Shown in pieces: positions 47,255 to 58,310 of a stretch of 64,000 bases of DNA. The stretch's first letter is position 1; each line of letters opens with the position of its first letter. Source of the stretch: Trichuris trichiura (Eukaryota > Nematoda > Enoplea > Trichinellida > Trichuridae); contig JBAJFE010000023.1 in assembly GCA_037903355.1 (NCBI GenBank), positions 558,001 through 622,000 on the forward strand, read 5' to 3'. The notes under the pieces are model-generated. The model did not search any database. It worked only from the letters and a program-made list of their open reading frames with translations, and had not been told where the DNA came from. Made by a program: the position numbers and the translations under genes.

Positions 47255-47770
47255 AAAGGGCAACTAGCAACTGATGACAGCACTTAAAAAGCACTAAACA
47301 TAGCGGACGTGCGTCAGCAAAAACATATAATTCAAAGGTTTTTCTAGATTTTATGCTTATTTTGCAGCTACGAAATTTTTCAAGCGCAAAATTCGCTCGG
47401 TTGATTATTTTAGCCGCCTTGTTTCGCGCAGCGCTGCATACATCCTTCACGGAAGTAAAGTTACGGTGGCGCCATAACCAAAGTGCCGATAGGTGTACCG
47501 ATGAAGGCAGAAGAAGAGAGCTCACATCTTTTGGAAGGAACCTACGTTCAGGATAGGTTGTTTTCACAAAGCGAAATCCAAATTTTAGTTTCCACAGAGT
47601 GTAAAGGGGTTACGATTACGGTTTACACGCGTACGCTTGCGGATATTTAGTTTCGCTGCCTTTGAACCATCCCTTTCTTGTTTACTGCTTTCATAGACCT
47701 TTAAATTATTGTCGTTTGCCTATCACTGGCTGTGCTAAGACTTTGCTGTGCTTTTTGTTTCTAGATTTGT
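47255..47770 (-). mobile_element. 5' LTR of the minus-strand Gypsy element
   Basis: It lies immediately upstream of the gag start in element orientation. The part from about 47,755 to 47,320 is about 90% identical, inverted, to 51,557-51,985. Its last 60 bp (TTAGTGC.TTTTAAGTGCTGTC ... TTGCCCTTTAGGTTGAG) match 63,620-63,680 upstream of the other gag. No 3' LTR was found beyond the integrase. Exact ends are uncertain. Confidence 0.65.
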
Positions 47771-47774
47771 CAAC

Positions 47775-48850
47775 CTGTTTAGCTCTGTCGTTTTTCTTCA
47801 CTTTCTTGACGTACATACTTAGAGGCATACTTCGTTTTTGTTAACGAATAGTGAGCGACATAAGCAAAATTAACAGCATGAAGAAATGAAGAAACAAACG
47901 GTAAAGTAACTGCGGAAAAACACGCAAACAATAACGGCAAACTCGAATTACCATTTTGCTTAGTACTGCTACTTAAAGATACGCAGGTGCTAACTTTGTT
48001 TACGTCTCTTAGATTATTCTATTGATAGTTAAACGACTGACTTGTGGTTTTACAGCTTTGTTGTCTTCAATTTTTAATTTCAAACCTTTTATTTCACTTC
48101 CTGTTAACACTGTTAGTGGAGCCAAAATCTCGTTCTTTTTGATCAAGTAATTGCCAGCAGCATAAAGTTACGAGCTGTTAGTTCCAGTAACTGTAAGTAG
48201 CTTAGCTGTCAACGTGCTAACTGCAGTAACGTTTGTTTAACATTTGGGCGATTACTCCAACCGACTGAACTTGTTTTGACTTCTACATTCAGTATGCCCT
48301 AAGCGTGTAATAGCTTTTTTTGCAGATCGAAAGTCCTCTACTTTGTAATCGTTTCTGGAAAATGAGTTCTTTAGGGCAACTTACAGGAGAATTATTTAAC
48401 TTGATGTTCCTTCAAGAGGACGCTTGTCATATCCGCCTGCTTTCAGTGCACTTTATTATGCTGCTGAGAATACAAAAAAGCATAGCTTGTCAATCTTTAC
48501 AGCCGTAGGCACGCAGAAAACAGATGCGACTTGGATCGAGCAGTTGTGGTGATGGGCGGCACGTTATCTTGCTGGCGCTAATGAATCACATAGATTCCGA
48601 CACTCATTGAATATTCAATGAGTTTGTATTCCAGAGACGCGTTAAAGCAAAATACAGCCTACTGCTGTACGCCGATTTTGCGCAGATGAGGTCATAACAA
48701 TTCTGAACAGTTCTACTAACGATTCTTCCATGTGTGGTACGTTGTATGTTTGCTAATCTAACAGCCTAACTTTCAATTATACGCACGTCTCTTTCTTATG
48801 CAGTCCTACAGTAGTATGCTGCAACAAAATGCAGTAAAGCTGGTTTGGCT
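47775..48850. other. non-coding stretch with 20 bp palindrome
   Basis: No gene was seen. A perfect palindrome CTCATTGAATATTCAATGAG lies at about 48,603-48,622. Confidence 0.4.
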
Positions 48851-48862
48851 AACAAATTAGAC

Positions 48863-49800
48863 CAGTGTTTCCCAACCTTTTTGGAGCCAGGGCCCCCTTT
48901 CGCGACCTTCAACTTGCCGGGGCCCCCGTCATTCTCCGCAACGTAATTTTCTTGCTTCTGTTATCCTCAGGTGCGCCTACTGTGATTACGTTGTTGTGAA
49001 TTTGTACAAGTAGTTCAACACCTGAAACAGGCTGCAGAATGTAGAATTGACGTTGCTGCCTACCGTGCATGCCAAAGAAACAACAGTAAACCGGGCCGTC
49101 ATTAAAAACCTTATTAACCTGCAGATCTTGTCAGCCGCAAGTAGGAGCCCATGGTTTGCGCTGTGAAAGTTGATTGTAGGATCAATGGCTGGAAAACCTG
49201 GCGATGCGAAGCTAACGTTGAATTTTTTTTCTACACTAGAGCGAAATGGTTAGTAAGGAAGCCGGCTGCCATATACGGCGAAAGCTCCTTAACGATATTC
49301 GAGACCGTTAACGCTTTTAATTCTTTACTTGGCACTGAAAGCGTTCTTTTCGTATTGCTTGACTTAAGCCGGCTAATTGCAGATCGGGGAGCCTTCAGAG
49401 TACAAACGCCGCACTGGGTTTCCTCTTTCTCAATTTTTTCAGGTGTCAGCAATGGTAGCGCAATATGTAAGTCAGGCTGCGATGCTGTTCTCCGGGCTGC
49501 GCGAAACTGAATCTAAATTCAATATTTCCTCGGAGGAAGACGACAGTCGCTTGATCTTACCTCAGTGTGACGACTGGGTATGGTGGAGTGCTACTAAGTT
49601 ATCCACGCCCGGCTCCATAGTCGTCAGGAGTAATCTCAGGCAGCCTGGCCTCACTATCCTGAACGGCAGGACCGCTGTCGTCTTGCGGCACTGACTACCA
49701 GGGATCCCCTGAAGCCCCCTAATCTCTCAGGGACTCCCTAAATCCCCGATCCTTCTCAGGGCCCTCAAGGGGCTCCTGAGACCCCATTTGGGAATCACTA
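48863..49800. mobile_element. non-autonomous hAT-type DNA transposon, 938 bp
   Basis: The left end CAGTGTTTCCCAACCTTTTTGG and right end ...CCATTTGGGAATCACTA are inverted, as in hAT elements. They are flanked by a perfect 8 bp target duplication AATTAGAC (48,855-48,862 and 49,801-49,808). G/C-rich GGCCCCC runs lie just inside each end. No transposase domain was seen, so it must have been mobilised in trans. Confidence 0.88.
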
Positions 49801-49809
49801 AATTAGACA

Positions 49810-51100
49810 TTCTACGATTTCAGATTTTGCCACTCCGTCAGGAGAAAATTGCCTTAAACGGGTACCAACTTCTAAAGCAAAAATATGTAGGTCAAAACAT
49901 AGTAATATGTATATGGAATAATTGCTTCACATTCTCATCTGTGGTAAACGCCGCTTTCAGAAAAAACAATTTTCACAACATGCGATGACAGAACAATGAA
50001 GTTACGATAGATTTTTGTATAATAATACCATTATCATCATTGAATGATGGAAATTCTGGGTCAAGGCATCACAGAAGTATCGACCGTACTCATTTTCAAT
50101 CTTCTGTCATTCAGCAGCATCAGTGAAAGGCGTTTACAGCATTGTTGCTGTTGTTGTTGCTTTTGATGCATCAAACAAGTAAATCAGATTGCTAAAGTAA
50201 GTTGCCGCCTTCCAGTACATGACATTCACAGAATATGGAGAGCAGCTCAGTTAGTTTAAAAATTCAAATGATGACAGAATTTCTGAGCACAAAGACGACC
50301 TTCGACTAAATCTAAAAATGGCCCTATTTTCTTCACCTTCAAATGTTCTAATTAGCCACAAAAGCCAAAAAGTGTTGAATCAAATGAAGTGCTCATCACT
50401 ACGACATACAACCTGGGATTGCACAACCCCAAGCATGGAAGACAGAAAAGACACTTATAAAGGCTTTCTGCCTTAATGGCTAACGTATACAAATGGATTC
50501 TTTCCATTTCAAAATTTCGCCACGCACAAATGTTATATCAGTTTCGGCAGAATATTAAAATTTCAGCTTAGCCAACTATTCGGTGACTGTCTCGCCAATG
50601 TGAGAGGCAAACCTGTTTGCTTCGCCTTTTTTAGCTCAAAACCATTCCTTGCATTGGTATACGAAGAACGAAGAAAGGTCGCCGCGTCTTCCAGGAAGAA
50701 AACGTACTATCAATTTTAATATACACGCATAGCAGCACATGGACAGAGATGATACGCCATTCTAGGTAGCAGTGTTTATCATGAGTACGTACATCTTTGT
50801 CCGCGTCTTATTAAATAAAAGAAGTTTTTTACGACCGTTTCTCGTAGCGTGTATATTATGCTAATTGTCAGTTTCTGGATCATCAGCAGCGCTATTTCCA
50901 GGCAATGGTTCATCGCCTCTGTGTTTGCGAACACCTAAAAAGCACCTGCCAAATACTGTTGCCAAAAAGTAAAACTTTTAAACGGTTACTTGTTGAAACT
51001 GAATTATCCGCAGCATCAGTTGGGCGTGCTGATGGATGCTCGCCTTCTTCCAAGCTATAAAATTTGAACAGAAACGCTTTGTAGACAACGTTGGGGTCCA
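49810..51100. other. non-coding stretch
   Basis: No supported exon. TTGTTGTTGTTG near 50,145 is a short microsatellite. Confidence 0.4.
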
Positions 51101-51115
51101 GTCAGTATGCGTCTC

Positions 51116-51394
51116 TCACCTCGTCCCCTCATGCAGAGCTGCTCTCATTCTTTTGACTTTCTTTTCATACTCAATCAACTCAAGCACTATACGTTTAAGG
51201 CGTCTTTTCGTTTCAAGAATTTCCCGACCAGTTACAGCGAAGAGAGTACGCAACGATTCTTCATTGTACAAATCTTCTTGTATCGGTAAACCGGGTAAAA
51301 GAGAATCAATCGTAGGTGGTGTCTCTTGCTCAGCACTTTCCGATTCCGTATGGCTTTCTAGCGCTGTACGAACTATGTCGTCCTTGCTTGACAT
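51116..51394 (-). CDS. small acidic/coiled-coil protein, single exon
   Basis: An uninterrupted 92-codon frame runs from ATG to TGA. The acidic N-terminus (ESHTESESAEQETPPT) is followed by SLLPGLPIQEDLYNEESL and a long amphipathic helix rich in E, K, R and L (ETKRRLKRIVLELIEYEKKV). There is no signal peptide or membrane span. The architecture suits a small subunit of a coiled-coil complex, but no family can be named with confidence. It lies between the two inverted LTR copies but shows no link to the retroelement. Confidence 0.6.
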   Translation of the reverse strand: MSSKDDIVRTALESHTESESAEQETPPTIDSLLPGLPIQEDLYNEESLRTLFAVTGREILETKRRLKRIVLELIEYEKKVKRMRAALHEGTR

Positions 51395-51544
51395 TAGCGC
51401 TACTATATGCTGTGGAGCTTCAAGCTGACCGACGCAATAAACAAGCCTTACGCAACTACTGGCATTTTACAGTAGTTTAAAAGTAAGCAGGTAAGGGCAT
51501 TGTTGTTAACCTGAAGCGCTATTGTCAGTTTGACGCCAGCGTAA

Positions 51545-51985
51545 GCTGACGCGCTTGTCTTAGCACAGCCAGTGATAGGCAAACGACGATAATTTTAAGG
51601 TCTATGAAAGCAGTAAACAAGAAAGGGATGGTTCAAAGGCAGCGAAACTAAATATCCCCAAGCGTACGCGTGTAAACCGTAATCGTAACCCCTTTACACT
51701 CTGTGGAAACTAAAATTTGGATTTCGCTTTGTGAAAACAACCTATCCTGAACGTAGGTTCCTTCCAAAAAATGTGAGCTCTCTTCTTCTGCCTTCATCGG
51801 TAAACCTATCGGCACTTTGGTTATGGCGCCACTGTAACTTTACTTCCGTGAAGGATGTATGCAGCGCTGCGCGAAACAAGGCGGCTAAAATAATCAACCG
51901 AGCAAATTTTGCGCTACAAAAATTTCGTAGCTGCGAAGTGAGCATAGAAATTAGAAAAAACTTTGAATTATGTGTTTTCGCAGCG
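51545..51985 (+). mobile_element. truncated solo LTR, inverted relative to 47.3-47.8 kb
   Basis: About 430 bp matches the reverse complement of 47,320-47,755 at roughly 90% identity. The match ends at GTTTTCGCAGCGGCAG, where the other LTR continues for about 60 bp more. No adjacent internal retroelement sequence is present. Confidence 0.7.
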
Positions 51986-52090
51986 GCAGCTTAAATGAGC
52001 TTGCGGATCCCCAAAACACAGTAGTAAATTCTGGTAATTTTGGTTGTTATTTTCGAGTTGTCCGTTGTTGGTGTGGTAGGTGCAGTTAAC

Positions 52091-52388
52091 CGCAGAAGCA
52101 GGAAATCATCACGGCGCTCCCGCCGTCGCCGGACATCACGGACGTCGCCTGAGACTGAACTGATTCAGAAGGATGTGAAATTGCTGATTTCGAAAGTTGC
52201 ATTCGAACGTGTTGTTCGCCAAATCGCGAAGCGCATCAAGTAAGGCTTCAGTGTGAGATTTCGTCATATGGTCATGGAGATACTGCAGACAGCAGCTGAA
52301 GACAGTTAACAACTTTGTTGGTAAAGGCGAACCGTGCATGCTTTCACAGGAAGAAGCAGACCGTTATCCCGGAAGACATCCACCTTAG
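52091..52388 (+). pseudogene. histone H3/CENP-A-like pseudogene
   Basis: An Arg/Ser-rich tail (RRSRKSSRRSRRRRTSR) is followed by ELIQKDVKLLISKVAFERVV and RQIA, which parallel the H3 segment around [21 protein letters not shown]. After an in-frame TAA (52,241-52,243) the same frame gives RFRHMVMEILQTAAED, like the H3 alpha-2 region. After another TAA and a frame change comes VIPEDIHL, like IMPKDIQL near the H3 C-terminus. The tail is not canonical H3, so a centromeric-type variant is possible. No introns were seen, which would suit a retrocopy. The stops and frameshift make it non-functional. Confidence 0.6.
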
Positions 52389-52489
52389 TCTTTTGTCTTC
52401 CTGATGTATACCGAACTTAAGAGACGCTTTGCAGGCTTTCACCCTCCTTTCGTAATGCATGTTCCTATGCGCGAAATGAATTCTCTCCT

Positions 52490-52514
52490 ATTGTTATTAT
52501 TATTATTATTATTA
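52490..52514. repeat. (TTA)n microsatellite
   Basis: Eight TTA units next to the target duplication of the hairpin element. Confidence 0.8.
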
Positions 52515-52523
52515 GCTGATTAT

Positions 52524-52794
52524 GGTTGTAAGGTCTTCTACGGCTTTTCCCGTTTTTTCGTTGTGCTGTTATCTGTAATTAAACTAAACAACTGCTCTAC
52601 CAACGGATGGATGAGCCGTTATTAAGAAAAGTACAGATATCTGTACTTTTCTTAATAACGGCTCATCCATCCGTTGGTAGAGCAGTTGTTTAGTTTAATT
52701 ACAGATAACAGCACAACGAAAAAACGGGAAAAGCCGTAGAAGACCTTACAACCATGAAAATTCAACCCGTTACAAAAACATCCAGTTTTCAAGA
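52524..52794. mobile_element. tailed fold-back hairpin element with perfect palindrome
   Basis: Positions 52,522-52,755 form a perfect inverted repeat: two 117 bp arms, no spacer and no mismatch. An unpaired tail of about 39 nt on the right reads, inverted, CTTGAAAACTGG..., ending in TTTTCAT. A 13 bp direct repeat ATTAGCTGATTAT flanks it (52,511-52,523 and 52,795-52,807). The arm sequence CTCTACCAACGGATGGATGA is shared with the 40 kb copies. Confidence 0.9.
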
Positions 52795-52809
52795 ATTAGC
52801 TGATTATTT

Positions 52810-54395
52810 AAAAAACGTTTACTTAGTAGTGGATTTGGCGCGTCATTGTCTACTTTCGAAAAGCCGAAAGGCGATTGAAAGAGATGATCTAAGCGAGAGA
52901 CGACGTTATGCTCACTTTGTCTAGAATGACGCGTGCCTGTTATCTCTTCGTATCAAAGCAATATTTTTCAAACGGCGGCGGAGTCGATGGAACTGAAACA
53001 AAGTGTGATGGGGCAGTTCAGATCTTCAAAGAAAAGCTGACCAAGTGGTAAGGCTATTGGGATTGCCGCAATTTGTTTAAATAGAAGGTTATCATCCTTT
53101 GATGACACACAAACTTGTTCGAAATGAGCGATTTAAAAAATAAGACCACATTGATAAGGCCTCTGCGCAAATAGATTCCTTATCTAGAAAGCGCCGCAAG
53201 GCCAAACGTTGCAGCACATTTTCAACCGATTCAGGATTTCAATGATAGACCTAAAGAAGCGGTACAGTTCGACGCGCCTAATTCACCGCGTACACTTACA
53301 TGAGTTCACTTCGCGCGTATGCGATTCTGCCAACGGAGTCTAATCTCTGACTTATCGCTGTTGTCAATGAACAACTTTCTTCCGTTTCTGAGCAGTCATG
53401 TTTCCAACGTTTTCTTTTGGAGGCGTCTTATCTCGGATGCTGAGCTCCGGTGAGTTCATGTTATCTTATAGTGGCCATATCTCACGCTGAAACGTTTCCT
53501 CAGCGCTTTACGGTTCTACGAGGCACATTTCCATTTGTCTTCAAAGATATATTTTATCAAACGACTGTCTCCACATGCTAATCTCCTTTCGCTATATCTC
53601 AACATCAGTTATACTTTGCCAGCCGTGTTTCCAACGTTCGGTTTCGTTTTCATGCCATCCTGTCTCTGCATTGGGTACGATGCGAACTGTTTCCACGTAG
53701 AACCTATAAAAGAAATAATAACGTTGTCGTCACGGATCGTGCTGCACAACGGGATTACCCGATAGATGATAGCGATCAGTCATTCCTTTACGAACGTTTT
53801 TCACGCCTTCATTATCAATCATACAGGCTGCTGTTATCTGTTGGTTAGCCATTTATCTCAAATTTTTGAACAGGAATTATGAGTGCCTGTTGCGGGCAGA
53901 TGTGAAGTATTTTCGCTGCCCGTTTGGTTTCTGTGCGGTCCAGTAAAATTCTGTTTTCTTCCCTTCAGATCTCTCAGCAACCTGTTTCAAAGTTCGTTAA
54001 AGTAATTCTTTATGGTCTGTAGCCGTAAGTTTCGGCGAACCTGAGTCTCATTGGATCGTGTGTTGCCAAGCTTCTACCTCCTTCAGTGGTCTACCTTTTG
54101 TGCATTGGAAAACCAATGCTTTAACGTGGCAGCGTTTTCCGCAGGTAAGTTCCTGTCAGCTTGATTTACACGGCCGTGTTTAGACATTTTCCCAGACTGC
54201 TATTGGTTTTCCGCTTTCGTGTTTTACCAATTTGACGAATAAGAGTAAAATGAATCCCCGTAATTCCGTTTTACCATTGTTCGACTCCCGAAAGCTAGAA
54301 TTAAGCAAATAGCACTACGGCTAATGTAGCTGCAGGAAAAGTTCCCAGTTCTGGTAGACATACACTCAGTTGATGAGAAAATGTTTTGCCCATTA
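52810..54395. other. non-coding stretch
   Basis: Short open frames only. No recognisable element or gene. Confidence 0.4.
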
Positions 54396-54398
54396 AAG

Positions 54399-54480
54399 CA
54401 GTGTTTCTCACCAGCTTCCTCGCCAGCAGCCCTTTTTTGGACTAGCAGTTTCTGCAGCGCCCTCTAGCCGTCAGTTTGTT
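54399..54480. mobile_element. hAT-like terminus, diverged
   Basis: CAGTGTTTCTCACCAGCTTC... with GCCAGCAGCCC resembles the left end of the element at 48,863. No matching inverted right end was found. A CATTAAAG before it recurs at 55,366 but without a terminal repeat beside it. Confidence 0.4.
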
Positions 54481-54489
54481 TATAAAAGA

Positions 54490-55495
54490 GAGTTGCACGC
54501 CTGCGTAGTATTCTGAAGTGACAATAACGTAATTGACGCAGATGAATTTTTACGTACCGCACTTATTCGCGTAATGTAGCAAGCGAGTTCTATTTTCAGG
54601 CTTTGAGGGGGGACCTAGAGAGAACAGCTTTTCCATTTATGATTCTATGCCAGTTAGCCGGAACCTCAAGTCACTTGATTCGCAGTTTGCAGTTGCTTTG
54701 GGGTCTTTACTCACAGTTGACAGGTGGAGGGAAATTCGCCTACGCTAAAGGAGGAGCGGCGGCGGGTGAAACTAAGAGAACAATGAAAAGATTATCGCAG
54801 CGTTTTTTTGCAATGCTGACGACTGGCGTAGATACTGACGTGATAAGGTTTACATGAAAGAACAGGTAAACAGAGAACATATGCATTATATATGGTTCAG
54901 TGCGGCACTGGAACCACGTAGGGGTATTCCAGCATGCGCTTGCGAAGACCCATTGCTGTGGGTATATGTTGCTTCTGTTATACTTGCTCTGAGAAAACGG
55001 GGATTCGTCAAGCTCCACGGTCTCTTATAGTCCTTCAAGTTGCTTAGGCGTTTCAGCCGGTGCTTCAACTACAACTTGCCCCAAATGCCTGTTTCAGCAC
55101 GCTGTTGACAGTCTTATTCCGTCCTGAAATGGAGGAACAAGAACAAGCACAAAATAGACAATGAGCAGACTAATATCTACCAATTCAGCGTCAAGTCAGT
55201 GCGAAGGTAAAGACGATGGCACCTTTTGACGCCGTTGCCATTTTGGTAAAGTTAAAATGTGGTCGGCGGTCAGATGCAGTCAAAAATAAAAGGAAAATTT
55301 AGATGCCTTTTTTTGATGCAAGAAAATGTTTTCTGTGAGGCCATTGAAGCAGAAATTAATTAGCTCATTAAAGTCAGTGAAATTTGTAGACGTGATCGTG
55401 CTTTCATCCCTTTTCTTGCTGCCGAACGTGCTGCTACGGTTTAACGTTAATAGTTTATTGAGTCAAAATTAACTGCAAAATGCATGCGAATCGCA
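54490..55495. other. non-coding stretch
   Basis: It may include the body of a decayed hAT-like element. No coding evidence. Confidence 0.35.
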
Positions 55496-55500
55496 GAAAA

Positions 55501-55761
55501 TCAATCATTTTCACTCATTATTGACAGCGTAAACATTCCATAACGTCTTTTGTACGCTGCGGTTAATGGCGGAAACAATTTTGCAGATTTCTTGATTAAA
55601 ATGCTTCTGACGAATGATCGTTTTTCCCACAAAAGTGTTTTGTTGCCCTGAAAATAAGATACAATGAATAGCGTTGTCAGCTTTCATGCGCGTAATACTT
55701 ACGTTGCGTAATGTTTTATTTCTAACACTGTGCAATGGTGTCAATGTTTGGCGCGGATTGG
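55501..55761 (-). CDS. 3' exons of an unrecognised gene
   Basis: The penultimate exon ends at 55703 with a strong donor (CGCAAC|GTAAGTATT). A 55 bp intron ends TTATTTTCAG, and the last exon 55647-55501 has 48 sense codons then TGA. Phase 0 is kept (...SVRNKTLRN then GNKTLLWEKRSFV). The upstream border is uncertain: GTACAG at 55,762-55,767 is a candidate acceptor. An ATG-initiated basic frame at 55,932 could be the first exon, but the phase fits only with a very short exon. The product is basic, with no known domain. Confidence 0.4.
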
Positions 55762-55949
55762 CTGTACGTAATTTTTTAAAGACGTTAGCAAACGTTGAAA
55801 GAAAACGTTAGCAATTCGAGTAAGGGGAAATCCTACGTTGCTGCTAAAGCTGTAATCACCACCACTTAAAGCACGTTTTTTCGACTGGTGATACATTTTC
55901 TGGAGGCAAGCAACATTACGAAAGGTAAACATAAATTTTTCAACCGTTT

Positions 55950-56735
55950 ATAGATTACCGTTTACTGCAACTTGTTTTCGGAACTTTCAATTTTCTTTAC
56001 GTCCTGAAGTTGAGCATAAAGCAGTTATTGCATTCAGGACGAAGTAAACGATGAATGACATTTTATTTTTTCGAAGCCACAAATAAGCCATGTCCACAAA
56101 CCATAATGTTCAAAGCATTCGCACTTAAAGATTGTTCCAGAAATAATGTTTAACAGCATTTCTTTGCCTTATAATTATAATTATAATCAGCTGCGAGTCT
56201 TTATTGTCGATGTGAATTCACAATACTTCAGTGAGTGTAATTTGTAATCATCTTTGATGCAATGGTTGTTCCCAGTGGCAAACATTCAATATCCAACGCT
56301 TGACCATAGGTCATTATTGTAACGCATCTTTTGGGATTGGTCAAATTAATGAGAAGCGAATTTGTAGCCATCCGTATTGCCTGTCAATGAATAACGACGT
56401 GATGATGAGTGACGCTTGTGGTGAAAATATATATTTAACACGGCTTTCCGCAGAGCGCGCCTTTGGCAGCAAAAGCGCCGTCGCCGAAGCGACTGCACCG
56501 AAGCGCTGCAAGGCAAAACACTAAAATAGCAACCGCTTCGGCGTCTGCAGTTAAACAACTTTAAACTGATGCTCATATTTGGCATGACGTCAATAGTTAA
56601 CCTGATTTTCACTTAAACCTTTGATTATTACGGTATTATTTATTGTTGCTAAGAACATGGTTTTTACCTACTTCAGCGTACTACTGCGTTACATATCATT
56701 ACGTTCACCTTTGAATGAGCTATTGTTACATATTA
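55950..56735. other. non-coding stretch
   Basis: No supported exon. TAATTATAATTATAAT near 56,170 is a small palindromic AT run. Confidence 0.35.
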
Positions 56736-56750
56736 AATGAGATTACGTGA

Positions 56751-56971
56751 TCTTGAAAATGTGGTTTCTTGGTACAGGAGCGTATGTTTTCATAATGCAA
56801 AAGTTTTATTACGGAATTATTCCCGTTTAATGTGTCAAAAAACTCCAGAGCTTTCAGGTCGACCGAGACAACTCACAACCGCTGAAGACGGGTCTCGGTC
56901 GACCTGAAAGCTCCGGAGTTTTTTAACACATTAAACGGGAATAATTTCGTAATAAAACTTTTGCATTATGC
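56751..56971. mobile_element. tailed fold-back hairpin element, third clear copy
   Basis: Arms from about 56,792 to 56,967 pair almost perfectly around a short centre CAACTCACAACCGCTGAAGA. An unpaired left tail of about 40 nt begins TCTTGAAAATGTGGTTTCTT and continues GGTACAGG. A 10 bp direct repeat GATTACGTGA flanks it (56,741-56,750 and 56,972-56,981). Confidence 0.85.
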
Positions 56972-56984
56972 GATTACGTGAACT

Positions 56985-57940
56985 GTTTTTCAAGAACTGC
57001 ACTCTGCAAACAGTAGTCTTCACAGACACATATCATTCAATGATATTGTCAGTAAAGTATTGAAGTAACGAATTCCTTTTTTTCGCCAGCAATCGATGGC
57101 TTTTTATCATAAATTTCACCTGATCCCTGGTTAACCAAAACTTTAGCTTTGTCACTTCGAAATGCAAAAACTGTCAAGCCCATAAAACGTGCGTTAAAAG
57201 ACGGCAACTTTGTCGAAGCCTTAATTGTTAATTACATTTTTGCATTTTGGATAAACTGCATTTGATATATCAGCTTCAGAAAGCTAAATTTAGTTTTGAC
57301 AAAGATTCACGTCCAGGTCCTGAATGAAAATGCAGTTTTCCCCATATTGCACTGAGTTGATAAGTTTTTTATTTCATCGGCTGAACGAACATATGCCATC
57401 AATTGTAGCCGGTACGTTTCGGTACAAGATGATTGCTCAGGTCACAATTTTGAGGAACAGAGTTCAACTTTCACCCAAAACGCTAATTGTGAACCTAATG
57501 AGCGCTGCTTAAACAACACCACCAGAAGTCAACTGATTCGCATATGACAACATACCTGTGAATATTTATTTTTAACTTTTCAGTGACACATTCGAAAGAA
57601 GGCTGGTCATTGATTTATTTATTTCGACATACAACTAATATTTAAGGTTATTTGGCATACAAAGTATTGCTTCTAAAAGTAAGACGTAAGTGATCATCGA
57701 AAATAACAGCTATGGGCTACAGTGATACTTCTCGAGGTTGGAAGCATCATTTCCTTGACGGCATACCAAAATAGAAAACGACTGCGCCGCGTACAGCATC
57801 TCCCAATGCTGAGAACAACAACAACAGATATCATACAGACACAATATATTTGTCAATAACAAAAGATGCCGCAGGAACCATAGGAGGCGAGCAAGATGGA
57901 CGAAAATAATTTCAAGAAACCCTTTTGAGTCTTTTCCTTT
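56985..57940. other. non-coding stretch
   Basis: Nothing recognisable. Confidence 0.35.
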
Positions 57941-57947
57941 GTTTCTA

Positions 57948-58310
57948 ATGGTAATGCTTCAATATATCATCGTGGTAGCTTCCTTTGGATTGTACCAATA
58001 TCATTTTAAATCTGTCGTTCCACTTTTACAAGCAACACTATTGGCAGGTCTTCGAAGTGGGCAATATCTTTTGTCTCGCCAGATCAACAACGTCTTGAAT
58101 ATTTTTCAAGCCGCCACCATCTTCGCTTTGAAATATTTTCACCTAACACGTTGCGGCTCACAGTCCATAGCGCATATCATTAAAACCCCGCTGGCCACTT
58201 ATAGCTCTCATATGCCGCAGCGTCCACACAATGGAACGCGACCGTTCATCAGCGTTGACACAAAGCAAAATGACGCAGGAGCACAAAAGCAGATGTCATC
58301 CACTAAATGA
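57948..58310 (+). CDS. possible single-exon open frame, hydrophobic N-terminus
   Basis: A 120-codon frame from ATG with a hydrophobic start (MLQYIIVVASFGLY) and a polar C-terminal half. No splice signals, homology or clear promoter were seen. A chance open frame cannot be excluded. Confidence 0.25.
   Translation: MVMLQYIIVVASFGLYQYHFKSVVPLLQATLLAGLRSGQYLLSRQINNVLNIFQAATIFALKYFHLTRCGSQSIAHIIKTPLATYSSHMPQRPHNGTRPFISVDTKQNDAGAQKQMSSTK

Noticed and set aside
54391..55373. CATTAAAG pair as an 8 bp duplication around a second hAT element
   Set aside because: The right copy is not preceded by an inverted terminal repeat, so the match may be chance.
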